From NCBI RefSeq assembly GCF_019431375.1, contig NZ_CP080267.1, positions 1,302,001-1,366,000 of the forward strand: DNA of 64,000 nt. The letters are read 5' to 3'. Below, in pieces: positions 1-7,093 of this stretch. Both the position numbers and the translations under genes were made by a program. How positions within the stretch are numbered: the first letter of the stretch is position 1; every line of letters begins with the position of its first letter. The notes beneath the pieces were generated by a model. That model did not search any database, was not told the DNA's origin, and was given only the letters and a program-made list of their open reading frames with translations. Source of the stretch: Alcanivorax sp. GTDB lineage: Bacteria; Pseudomonadota; Gammaproteobacteria; Pseudomonadales; Alcanivoracaceae.

Positions 1-297
1 ATCGTCGGCGTAGTGCCGGTAGCCCAGCAGGTTCTGCCCGCGCAGCAACATCTGCTGGGGCGTGTTGGGCATGGCCTTTTTCAGCTCGCGGATACGCTCC
101 CAGGGGTCTTCGCCCAGATAACGGATGCAGGCATCGAAGGTGGCGCCGCCCCAGGATTCCAGGGACCAGAAACCGATGTCGTCCAGCTCCGCGGCAATGG
201 GCAGCATGTCGTCCAGACGCATGCGCGTGGCAAACAGGGACTGATGGGCGTCGCGGAGCACCACATCGGTGATGCCCAGGGGCTTGTGATCACTCAT
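1..297 (-). CDS. oadA: Oxaloacetate decarboxylase alpha subunit, N-terminal part
   Basis: This is the biotin-dependent carboxyltransferase subunit of the membrane oxaloacetate decarboxylase (or the closely related pyruvate carboxylase subunit B). Only the first 99 residues are in the window; the frame runs open off the left edge. The HMGL-like TIM-barrel start is clear: LGITDVVLRDAHQSLFATR near residues 7-25, whose Asp is a metal ligand in the family, then SLESWGGATFDACIRYL near 45-61. The ATG lies 13 bp downstream of the oadG stop on the same strand, so the two genes form an oadG-oadA operon. The biotinyl and PYC_OADA domains would lie outside the window. Alternative: the catalytic subunit of a two-subunit pyruvate carboxylase, although the neighbouring oadG favours oadA. 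Confidence 0.93.
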   Translation of the reverse strand, partial: MSDHKPLGITDVVLRDAHQSLFATRMRLDDMLPIAAELDDIGFWSLESWGGATFDACIRYLGEDPWERIRELKKAMPNTPQQMLLRGQNLLGYRHYADD

Positions 298-310
298 GGA
301 GAAATTCCGG

Positions 311-553
311 TTATTGCTGGGACTGCCGGTGCTGACGCACCGCCTTTTCAATGGCCTTGATCACCGCAGGAGACGGCAGGTCGCCAGCGGGTGCCGGGGT
401 CGCCGGCGCAGGGATGACTGCGGGCGCCTGCCCGAAGCGTTTCACCAGCACGGACATCAGCGATGTCACGGCCACGAGAATAATCAGAAAGGAAAAGACC
501 ACACCCATGCCGATCAGCATGAGCTCCAGGCCCTGGGCCATCAGTGTGTTCAT
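311..553 (-). CDS. oadG: Oxaloacetate decarboxylase gamma chain
   Basis: Small inner-membrane subunit (80 aa) that assembles the sodium-pumping oxaloacetate decarboxylase. It has one N-terminal membrane segment (about residues 9-33, LMLIGMGVVFSFLIILV), then a Pro/Ala-rich cytoplasmic linker and a short basic helix (AVIKAIEKAVRQHR). This is the usual OadG layout and length. The start was chosen at the ATG preceded by AAAGGAG; a longer reading upstream has no ribosome site and no membrane-protein character. It is followed at 13 bp by oadA, so both are co-transcribed leftward. No oadB is visible because the window ends in oadA. Confidence 0.88.
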   Translation of the reverse strand: MNTLMAQGLELMLIGMGVVFSFLIILVAVTSLMSVLVKRFGQAPAVIPAPATPAPAGDLPSPAVIKAIEKAVRQHRQSQQ

Positions 554-831
554 GGAACACTCCTTTACGGTTCCGGTGGCGGTTTGCATTGCCGCAAACG
601 AGAGCGGGACGGCCTGCCGAGTCAGCGGGTGTCCCCGGAGGCTCCCAGGGTTATTCGGGAGATTTCCGAGTCTTTCTCGTCGGTTTCTGGGAATGTAGAG
701 GGATTGTCGACAACCTGCAATGAGACCTGTGTATGAGGGGGTGATCGATTTGATCAATGGATGCAGACAAGTCGGTGGCGGACACCGGCTGAAGACGGAA
801 GTCGCAGGTTGTCTTTGCCCAGGCTGAAACG

Positions 832-863
832 AAAAAGGGCCCGCTCATTAGCGGGCCCTTTTA
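832..863 (-). terminator. Rho-independent terminator after tRNA-Arg
   Basis: GC-rich hairpin (GGGCCCGC arm, six-base loop, GCGGGCCC arm) flanked by A-run and T-run. It sits 7 bp beyond the CCA end of the leftward tRNA gene. It is nearly symmetric, so it could work in both directions. Confidence 0.85.
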
Positions 864-869
864 GGGATA

Positions 870-946
870 TGGCGCACCGGGGAGGATTCGAACCCCCGAC
901 CTACTGGTTCGTAGCCAGTTGCTCTATCCAACTGAGCTACCGGTGC
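870..946 (-). tRNA. tRNA-Arg (anticodon ACG)
   Basis: A 77-nt cloverleaf on the minus strand. The acceptor arms GCACCGG and CCGGTGC pair, followed by discriminator G and an encoded CCA. The D arm is TAGCTCAGTTGGATAGAGCA, the anticodon stem CTGG/CCAG holds loop CTACGAA (anticodon ACG, read as ICG after deamination), and the T arm contains GGTTCGAATCC. The A34 of this tRNA is the substrate of TadA, which is encoded at 23.3-23.75 kb in the same window. Confidence 0.97.
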
Positions 947-1036
947 ATGTCTCGTTGCTGTATCGCCCCGAGAGGCTGCGCATTATTCCGAAAGCCCTGC
1001 CGGGAGTCAAGCGCCTGTCGCTTAAAACTTCAGCAA

Positions 1037-1516
1037 TCAGTCTTCTGCGGTTTCCATTTGTTTTTGCAGGTAATTTTCGATACCCACCAGCTTGATCAGA
1101 CTGAGCTGGGTTTCCAGCCAATCGATGTGCTCTTCTTCGGATTCCAGGATGTCCTTGAGCAGGTTCCGGCTGATGTAATCCTGAATGGATTCGCAGTAGG
1201 CAATACCTTCGCGCAGATCCGGCACCGCCATCTTTTCCAGTTTCAGGTCACACTCCAGCATCTCTTTGGTGTTTTCACCAATCATCAGCTTGCCCAGGTC
1301 CTGCAGGTTGGGGATGCCTTCCAGAAAGAGGATGCGCTCTACCAGCCAGTCCGCGTGCTTCATCTCGTCGATGGACTCGTGGTATTCCTTTTCGTAGAGC
1401 GCCTGGAGGCCCCAGTCCTTGTACATTTTGGCATGCAGAAAGTACTGGTTGATGGCCACGAGCTCGTTGCCGAGTGCCCGGTTCAGGTACTCAATCGCCT
1501 TGGCGTCGCCTTTCAT
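1037..1516 (-). CDS. bfr: Bacterioferritin
   Basis: Haem-containing ferritin of 159 aa that stores iron as a 24-mer in the cytoplasm. The four-helix ferroxidase fold is complete. Predicted di-iron ligands E18, E51, H54, E94, E127 and H130 are at canonical positions, and M52 is the usual inter-subunit haem ligand. The ATG at 1516 follows GGAG; an upstream in-frame extension is unlike bacterioferritin and was dropped. bfd, its ferredoxin partner for iron release, lies just upstream on the same strand, but a terminator separates them and each gene has its own Fur-box-like site. This suggests separate transcripts under shared iron control. Confidence 0.97.
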   Translation of the reverse strand: MKGDAKAIEYLNRALGNELVAINQYFLHAKMYKDWGLQALYEKEYHESIDEMKHADWLVERILFLEGIPNLQDLGKLMIGENTKEMLECDLKLEKMAVPDLREGIAYCESIQDYISRNLLKDILESEEEHIDWLETQLSLIKLVGIENYLQKQMETAED

Positions 1517-1604
1517 GGGGGTGTCTCCGTCCGATGAACTTGTGTCTAAACGTGGGTTAATCCCCATTGTTCAGCAAGCGGATGACAGAGACAAGGCAGG
1601 AATG

Positions 1605-1632
1605 CAAAAAAGCGCTTGCAATACAAGCGCTT
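1605..1632 (-). terminator. Rho-independent terminator after bfd
   Basis: Perfect 9-bp arms AAGCGCTTG and CAAGCGCTT with a five-base loop, followed on the minus strand by six T. It begins about 20 bp after the bfd stop and so uncouples bfd from bfr. Confidence 0.85.
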
Positions 1633-1635
1633 ATG

Positions 1636-1654
1636 TAAATGAGAACGATTAGTT
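1636..1654 (-). promoter_or_regulatory. Fur-box-like site upstream of bfr
   Basis: The plus strand reads AATGAGAACGATTA, 12 of 14 matches to the centre of the Fur consensus (AATGAGAATCATTA). It overlaps the bfd stop codon and lies about 120 bp upstream of the bfr start, so whether it controls bfr directly is uncertain. Confidence 0.45.
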
Positions 1655-1886
1655 ATGCGGTTTGCGGCCAGTAGACCACCACACCGTCAGAAGAAGGGTG
1701 CGAGAAGGAGGGTGCCTCGTCTGCGCTACGGGCTTCACGCATCACTTGGCGGGCATGACGGGCACATTTACCACACTGACTTCCAACCCCAAGTTCCCGA
1801 CGAAGATCACGCAGGCTGTCGCAGCCGTTGCCGACCGCTTCCCGTATATGGTTGTCAGTAATGCCCTTACAAATGCATACGTACAT
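1653..1886 (-). CDS. bfd: Bacterioferritin-associated ferredoxin
   Basis: Small [2Fe-2S] protein (77 aa) that delivers electrons to bacterioferritin haem so that stored Fe3+ is released as Fe2+. The four cluster cysteines C4, C6, C38 and C41 (CIC near the start and SQCGKC later) are exactly at the positions of the E. coli protein. The C-terminal roughly 25 residues (after about residue 52) go beyond the conserved domain. It is induced by iron starvation in known systems, which fits the strong Fur-like half-site about 40 bp upstream of its start. The next gene on the same strand is bfr. Confidence 0.95.
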   Translation of the reverse strand: MYVCICKGITDNHIREAVGNGCDSLRDLRRELGVGSQCGKCARHARQVMREARSADEAPSFSHPSSDGVVVYWPQTA

Positions 1887-1923
1887 AAGATGCCATCCCT
1901 CAATCTCTAGTGGGCATGCTAAC

Positions 1924-1942
1924 CCTAACGCGAATCATTATC
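1924..1942 (-). promoter_or_regulatory. Fur-box-like site upstream of bfd
   Basis: On the minus strand GATAATGATTCGCGTTAGG; its first nine bases match the Fur consensus half GATAATGAT perfectly, while the second half is poor. It is centred about 47 bp upstream of the bfd start, a sensible place for an iron-responsive promoter. About 230 bp further on, up to the repeat at 2169, I see nothing else. Confidence 0.55.
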
Positions 1943-2168
1943 AACTGCTTTCAAGAAAGGATCATTGGCCTGCCGGCATGTCGTCATGGTCAAGCCAGCC
2001 ACCAGTCATTTTTTGCTTAGCCCTCCCCTCTTACCCTACTCCCACGGGCATGGTGCAGAGGAGCAGCCAGTCGCTCAGATCTGTTTTGCCTGGGACAGGA
2101 ATCAAGGAGACTTGCGGTGACTCAGAGCGAGGAGCCACAGGGCTTCCGCCTGACCGTCGCCGAATTCC

Positions 2169-2249
2169 GTAGGGTGCACTGAGCCTAGGGCGAACTGCAC
2201 CGATCCGGCGTTTGATGGTGCAGTTCGCCCTAGGCTCAGTGCACCCTAC
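2169..2249. repeat. Palindromic repeat family A, copy 1
   Basis: An 81-bp near-perfect palindrome starting GTAGGGTGCACTGAGCC and ending with its complement, around a core CCGGCGTTTGATGG. Related copies are at 11338-11416 and 23210-23290. The right flank (ATTTTG followed by a GC-rich stretch and TTTGCA) is shared with copy 2, so the repeated unit is longer than the palindrome. Confidence 0.9.
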
Positions 2250-2285
2250 ATTTTGTAAAGCCGCGGGATTTGCATTTCCGACCAT

Positions 2286-2315
2286 AAAAAAGCCCCGCGA
2301 TTGCGGGGCTTTTTC
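2286..2315 (-). terminator. Rho-independent terminator after the AlgP-like gene
   Basis: Hairpin AGCCCCGC / GCGGGGCT with a short loop, flanked by A-runs and T-runs, 21 bp past the stop of the leftward gene at 2337. Confidence 0.88.
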
Positions 2316-2336
2316 AAGTGAGTCCGGATCGTGAGA

Positions 2337-3101
2337 TCAGGACGACTTTTTGGCGGCTGGACGCTTGGCTGCCGCTTTTTTCTTGGCCGGGCTCTTGCGA
2401 GTAGCGGCTTTTTTGGTGGCTGGCTTACGCTTGGCTGCGGCTTTCTTGCCAGGAGCCTTGGTCGCCGCTTTCTTGGCTGGCGCTTTGCGAGTGGCCGCTT
2501 TTTTACGAGTGGTGGTTTTTTTCTTTACTGCACGCTTGGCTTTGGCGGCTGCTTTCTTGGCAGCGGCCTTGGCCTTCTGCTCGGCTTTTTTCTGCTCGGC
2601 CTTGGCTTTTTTCGCCAGCTTGCGCTCGTGTTCACGCAGCTTGGTCTTCAGGTTGCGTTCGGCGGTGCGCAGTTTTTTCACCTCGCGGGTGACCACTTTT
2701 TTGGCCGCCTGGATTTCCGCACGAATCAGCTTGGCTTCACCACGCAGATCCTGCAGCTTCAAACGAACAGTATTCATGCGACCACGTGCCGTATCCACTG
2801 CACGCTTGGCAGCGGCGGTGGAAGAGGCCTTCGCTTTATCGCGTTTGGCGGCAACATCAGCACGCATCTTGGACAACTTGCCATTCTCGGTATCGATCTT
2901 GGCGCGGTGCTTGTCCAGTTTGGCCTGAGTCTGCTCGGCTTTTTTCTGTGCCTGGTCCACGGCTTTTTGCTGCAGCTTTACCTTGGATTCGGCGTTAGTG
3001 ACGGACTTCGGCAGAGCCGGTGCTTTAGCAGCGGCTGCCTTCTTTGCTGCGGGCTTGCGCGCCGCAGTTTTTTTCGCGGCGGCTTTTTTTGCTCGAGCCA
3101 T
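2337..3101 (-). CDS. AlgP-like histone H1-type protein
   Basis: A 254-aa Lys/Ala-rich protein. It has a basic N-terminus (about residues 1-30, AKKAAAKKTAARK type), a predicted long coiled-coil centre (about 35-185, many Q/K/E heptads) and a C-terminal tail of degenerate KKAA/KKPA repeats (about 185-254). This is the arrangement of Pseudomonas AlgP (AlgR3), a eukaryotic histone H1-like DNA-binding protein linked to alginate gene expression. No alginate genes are nearby, so here a general nucleoid or regulatory role is more likely (inference). The repetitive tail codons make it prone to length variation. It is a single-gene unit with its own terminator. Confidence 0.8.
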   Translation of the reverse strand: MARAKKAAAKKTAARKPAAKKAAAAKAPALPKSVTNAESKVKLQQKAVDQAQKKAEQTQAKLDKHRAKIDTENGKLSKMRADVAAKRDKAKASSTAAAKRAVDTARGRMNTVRLKLQDLRGEAKLIRAEIQAAKKVVTREVKKLRTAERNLKTKLREHERKLAKKAKAEQKKAEQKAKAAAKKAAAKAKRAVKKKTTTRKKAATRKAPAKKAATKAPGKKAAAKRKPATKKAATRKSPAKKKAAAKRPAAKKSS

Positions 3102-4081
3102 GATTGATCTCCTAAGCTATGGCGTTGTCATCAGTACTGCGACAATTCGAAAAATAGCATAAAAAAAAATCAGTTGGTACATTATTTGACCAATTCGTTT
3201 TTGTTTTTTTCATTTGCTGCTTTCCCTATTTCCCCGTGCCGCTTTTATGATTCCTTTTCTGTTTCTTCAAAAACATTTTCAGCAGGCCCTCTGATGGCCT
3301 GGCAAACGATCATGAAAACCGCACAGGAATATTTTTCCAGCTGATACAGCAGTTTTATTAAATTAAATCGAGACGGCTCTGGCACAGGCAAAAGCAGCAG
3401 AGGTATAAGTCAGGAAGGCAGCTAACAACAGTGCGGCAACTGCACCGACAAGGGTAATAAAGAAAAAGATATTGAGCGCGTTCCCGCAACAACCGCTTAC
3501 CCATAGCGCCCTGCAACAACACCGCCGCCCGAGTTCTGTGTAGAAAAGTTACATTCCCGGGACTTTTTCAAAAAAACAGGCCTGAAAGGCGCAGCCGACT
3601 AACAGCAAGCCCGGCATGAACGCTTACGGTGCACACTGATAACCGCTCCCTGCTTTTCACTCAGGCAACCCCATGGAAACTTCCGGGTCGCTTCCTGAGG
3701 GTCAACGCCACAGTCTGCGAGACTGCCCGCCTATCCGTTGAACTATCTCGTCAGGCATGATTGCCCCCGGTTAAGAAGGCAGTCAAAGAAGGGAGTGAAA
3801 GGCGCAACAGGAAGCATGATCGCTTGCAGCGAATCACCAACTTAGCTCCGCGGCCGGCAGATGGCGGCTTCTTGGCATGGAAGGCGATATGCAAATTTTA
3901 TTAACAGAAAAAGCCTCAGGAGAGAGCAATCGGCCCATACAGCCTGAAAGCCCGGCTCACCCGTATGAACAGTCCTGGATCCTGGTGGAGATGATAGCCA
4001 TTACACACGGGGATGCGGGCACGGCCAAGCAGCAGGGGTGCTTACCCGCCTCCTGCCATCACGCCAGGGACAGTCGCCCAC
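3102..4081. other. 980-bp gene-poor gap with a tRNA-like fragment
   Basis: No convincing gene on either strand. The first 260 bp are AT-rich with long A/T runs and must hold the promoter of the AlgP-like gene. Around 3695-3760 (minus strand) there is a segment resembling a tRNA D arm (TAGTTCAACGGATAGGC) followed by an anticodon-like hairpin with CGC in the loop. No T arm or acceptor stem matches, so at most it is a decayed tRNA. The rest shows nothing I can support. Confidence 0.5.
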
Positions 4082-4112
4082 AAAAAAGGGAAGCCCTCAG
4101 GCTTCCCTTTTG
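4082..4112 (-). terminator. Rho-independent terminator after adk
   Basis: Hairpin AAAAGGGAAGCC / GGCTTCCCTTTT with a four-base loop, 25 bp past the leftward adk stop. Confidence 0.88.
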
Positions 4113-4136
4113 TCGTCAATCGCCAGGTGTGGCGGC

Positions 4137-4793
4137 TCAGCCTTTCAGGGCGTCCAACACGCGATTGCGGATATCATCCACGGAGCCAACACCAGCCACG
4201 CGCACATAGCGTGGAGCCTTGGCATCGTCTTTCTTGGCCAAGTCCTGATAGAAATCTACCAGCGGGCGGGTCTGGGACTGATACACTTCAAGACGTTTGC
4301 GGACAGTCTCTTCCTTGTCGTCATCACGCTGAACCAGCTCTTCACCGGTTTCATCGTCTTTACCGTCTTCTTTCGGCGGGTTGTATTTGACGTGGTAAAC
4401 CCGACCGGAGGAAGGATGAACGCGGCGACCGCTCAGACGCTCAATGATCTCTTCATCATCCACATCGATTTCAACCACGAAGTCGATATCCACGCCCTGC
4501 TCCACCAGCGCCTGCGCCTGGGGAATGGTGCGGGGGAACCCGTCGAACAGAAAACCGTTGGCGCAATCGTCTTGGCTGATACGCTCTTTGACCAGGCCCA
4601 GAATGATGTCATCGGATACCAGACCGCCGGCATCCATCACTTTCTTGGCTTCCAAACCCAGGGGAGTGCCTGCTTTAACAGCAGCGCGCAGCATGTCACC
4701 AGTGGAAATCTGAGGAATATTGAACTGTTCCTTGATGAACTGCGCCTGGGTGCCCTTGCCCGCACCGGGAGCACCAAGCAGGATGACACGCAT
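4137..4793 (-). CDS. adk: Adenylate kinase
   Basis: Essential nucleoside monophosphate kinase (218 aa, cytoplasm) catalysing ATP + AMP = 2 ADP. The P-loop GAPGAGKGT spans residues 7-15. The AMP-binding STGDMLR and the DGFPRT motif are present. The long LID insert (about 122-165: GRRVHPSSGRVYH onward) lacks zinc cysteines, as in gammaproteobacteria. The second of two in-frame ATGs was chosen because GGAG sits six bases before it; the alternative adds only four residues. It is a monocistronic-looking unit with its own terminator. Confidence 0.97.
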   Translation of the reverse strand: MRVILLGAPGAGKGTQAQFIKEQFNIPQISTGDMLRAAVKAGTPLGLEAKKVMDAGGLVSDDIILGLVKERISQDDCANGFLFDGFPRTIPQAQALVEQGVDIDFVVEIDVDDEEIIERLSGRRVHPSSGRVYHVKYNPPKEDGKDDETGEELVQRDDDKEETVRKRLEVYQSQTRPLVDFYQDLAKKDDAKAPRYVRVAGVGSVDDIRNRVLDALKG

Positions 4794-5044
4794 AGGATTC
4801 TCCATCGTTCTGTGGTCGAAAAGGCACTGATCGTCAAAAGAAACGTTCTGTCACAAGCAGGCCCGGCCAGAGCTCCAGCCAAGGCGATAAAGCACAGCAC
4901 CAGAAAACTGGTTCGGGCTTTTTAACGCAGAGCTGGGCACTTTGACGACGCGAAATTGTTGCAGAACCTTCCGTTTGACCCACTCAGGGGCCTCCGAAGG
5001 GGTGCAACTTTACCCTGAGGCCCCGTTCTTCACAAGTGATAGGA

Positions 5045-5066
5045 GGGTGCTACCTTGGTAGCACCC
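5045..5066 (-). terminator. Hairpin after the ccm operon
   Basis: Perfect 10-bp arms GGGTGCTACC / GGTAGCACCC with a two-base gap, 17 bp past the ccmI stop. There is no T-run, so it is a weak or factor-dependent terminator, or an mRNA-stabilising 3' hairpin. Confidence 0.5.
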
Positions 5067-5082
5067 TTGGAAGAGAGTTGGA

Positions 5083-6108
5083 TCAGGGGCGCTCAAGGAC
5101 CAGCGCAGCCGGGCCATCCTGGGGCAGTTTCAGCGGCTTTACCGGGGCCATGATGGCAGCCTGGTCCACTGCCCCGCCGGGTGCCGGGGTGTAACGGGCG
5201 CCGATAACCAGCTCCGCAGTATCATCGGGGTAGCGTTGCAGCCAGTCCCGGGATGACAACGACACGGTGGCGGGGAAATGGGGCACCACCTGGCGACGGG
5301 CAGCGAGAGGCTGGCCACTACTGCCGGCTTCGCGGAGATAAACAAAGACCGTGCCTCCGGCGGGCAGATCATCCGCCTTAACGATTGCCTGGATATCCGC
5401 AAACTTTTCCTGGCGCGCCTTTTGCTGGCGGGCATTTTCCAGGCCCCGACGCAGCAGGTCACCGGTTTCACCCTCACTGTGCCGAGATAACAGGGCTTCC
5501 CAGCCCTGCTCGGCCAGGCTATAGCGCCCGGCCCGATCCGCGGACATGGCCAGCATCATCCAGGCACCATCGTGGGCGGGCTCCCGGTCCAGTACCCAAC
5601 GCAATTCTGCCAGGGCCGGGTCAGTCAATTTGCCACCGGCTTTCTGGATCAGAGCCCTGGCCAGTAACAGATGCATGGCCGGCTCCTGCGGGCTCATGGC
5701 CACAGCCTTGCGGGCGGCCTCTTCACTCTGCTCCGGCGCACCGAGCTGATCGTACAGGGAACCCAGTGCGTACCAGCCCATGGCCGACGGATCCTTTACC
5801 AGCTCCGCCTGCAGGACACGCACCAGGGCACCGACAGGCACATCCGATGCGGCACGCTCCGGTGACTGGCCGGCAATAATGGCACGGGCCACTGACCGGT
5901 ATTCCTGTTGGTCGGCGAGCCAATCACCGGTGTGTTCGTTGTAGCCGACCAGGCCATAACCGGCAGCAGCCAACAGCACCACGACCAGCGGGATACCAAT
6001 GGCACCGCGCATTACCTTGCCCGCCTTGCGAGCTTCGCGTTGCCACAGCAGCCATATCAGGGCGCCAAGGGCTACCAGCAGGACCACCGCAATCACTATC
6101 CACATCAT
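5083..6108 (-). CDS. ccmI: c-type cytochrome biogenesis protein CcmI
   Basis: Membrane protein of 341 aa that chaperones apocytochrome c to the CcmF-CcmH haem ligation complex. Two N-terminal transmembrane helices (about residues 2-20 and 36-56) enclose a basic cytoplasmic loop (WQREARKAGK). A periplasmic TPR-like region (about 110-235, with WYALGSLYDQLG and similar repeats) and a C-terminal beta-rich domain follow. It overlaps ccmH by four bases (ATGA type), so translation is coupled. It is the last gene of the ccmF-G-H-I operon. Confidence 0.92.
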   Translation of the reverse strand: MMWIVIAVVLLVALGALIWLLWQREARKAGKVMRGAIGIPLVVVLLAAAGYGLVGYNEHTGDWLADQQEYRSVARAIIAGQSPERAASDVPVGALVRVLQAELVKDPSAMGWYALGSLYDQLGAPEQSEEAARKAVAMSPQEPAMHLLLARALIQKAGGKLTDPALAELRWVLDREPAHDGAWMMLAMSADRAGRYSLAEQGWEALLSRHSEGETGDLLRRGLENARQQKARQEKFADIQAIVKADDLPAGGTVFVYLREAGSSGQPLAARRQVVPHFPATVSLSSRDWLQRYPDDTAELVIGARYTPAPGGAVDQAAIMAPVKPLKLPQDGPAALVLERP

Positions 6109-6554
6109 TTACCGGTCCCCCCCTGATTGATGTCACTGTCATCACTGGCATCACTGTCATCCACCCTGGCACTGGCGCGGCGCAGCAGCAGCACGATGAC
6201 CACGGCGCCACTGCCCAACAACAACAAGGGCGCCAGCCAGAGAATGGAGGTGGTAGGCGTTACCGGGGGACGGTAGCTGACAAAATCGCCGTAACGGGCA
6301 ACAAAGTAGTCCACGATCTCATCATTGCTTTTGCCTTCCTTGATCATGGTCTCGACCCGGGCGCGCATGTCCTGGGCAATGCCCGCATCGGAATCGGCAA
6401 GGCTCTGGTTTTGACATTTTGGGCAACGCAATTCATCCAGCAATATCCGGAAACGCTGTTCCTGCTCGGGGGTATCAAACTGATAAATATCGGTGGCGGC
6501 CATGGCCAACAGCGATACGCAAAGCAGAAAAGCGATACGCAGGATCTTCCTCAT
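6105..6554 (-). CDS. ccmH: Cytochrome c maturation thiol-reductase CcmH
   Basis: A 149-aa periplasmic, membrane-anchored thioredox protein that reduces the apocytochrome CXXCH thiols before haem attachment. A signal peptide covers residues 1-20, the diagnostic motif LRCPKCQNQS lies near 42-51, and one C-terminal transmembrane helix (about 105-125) precedes an Asp/Ser-rich tail. It corresponds to the N-terminal half of E. coli CcmH; the TPR half is the separate ccmI. It overlaps both neighbours by four bases. Confidence 0.95.
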   Translation of the reverse strand: MRKILRIAFLLCVSLLAMAATDIYQFDTPEQEQRFRILLDELRCPKCQNQSLADSDAGIAQDMRARVETMIKEGKSNDEIVDYFVARYGDFVSYRPPVTPTTSILWLAPLLLLGSGAVVIVLLLRRASARVDDSDASDDSDINQGGTGK

Positions 6555-7093
6555 GCTTCGCCCCCCTGCTGGCGCTGGTCAAGCAAGGGCACAAATTTCT
6601 CCTGCCACACGCGCGCATTCAGGTCGCCGGCGTGGCGCAGCACAATCTCGCCGTCAGGATTGATCAGGAAGGTTTCCGGTGCGCCGTAAACGCCCAGATC
6701 CAGACCCAACTGACCATCTGCATCCACAATCACATGGGTGAAGGGGTTGCCGTGCTCTGCCAGATACTGGCGGGCCGGATCGCTGTCATCCTTGTAATTC
6801 AACCCGGCAATGGCAACACCCCGGGCGGCCAGTTCCAGCAGGAAGGGATGCTCCACATAACAGGTTGGGCACCAGGTGGCCCAGACATTGAGCAACTGCC
6901 AGCGTCCTTTCAGGGAATCTTGCGTCAGGGTCTCGTCGGTCATCAACGACGGCAGGCTGAAGGTCGGCACCGGTTTGCCCACCAGTGCCGATGGCAGCTC
7001 CTGCGGGTCACGACCCAGGCCACTGGCCAACAGCACCGCCAGCAACACAAAGCCGACCAGCGGCAGGAATACCCAGGGAGAATTAGCTTTCAT
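6551..7093 (-). CDS. ccmG: Thiol:disulfide interchange protein CcmG/DsbE
   Basis: Membrane-anchored periplasmic thioredoxin (180 aa) that keeps CcmH and apocytochromes reduced, receiving electrons from DsbD. It has an N-terminal anchor (about 8-27), a thioredoxin fold with active site WCPTC in NVWATWCPTCYVEHP (about 69-83), and the cis-Pro loop GVYGAPETFLI. The start was placed at the ATG following GGAGTCTCCC, which overlaps ccmF by 11 bp; an extension of nine residues upstream lies wholly within ccmF. Overlap with ccmH (four bases) supports one operon. Confidence 0.94.
   Translation of the reverse strand: MKANSPWVFLPLVGFVLLAVLLASGLGRDPQELPSALVGKPVPTFSLPSLMTDETLTQDSLKGRWQLLNVWATWCPTCYVEHPFLLELAARGVAIAGLNYKDDSDPARQYLAEHGNPFTHVIVDADGQLGLDLGVYGAPETFLINPDGEIVLRHAGDLNARVWQEKFVPLLDQRQQGGEA

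Noticed and set aside
3877..4925. Overlapping plus-strand open frames around adk
   Set aside because: They overlap adk and its terminator and show no protein features.
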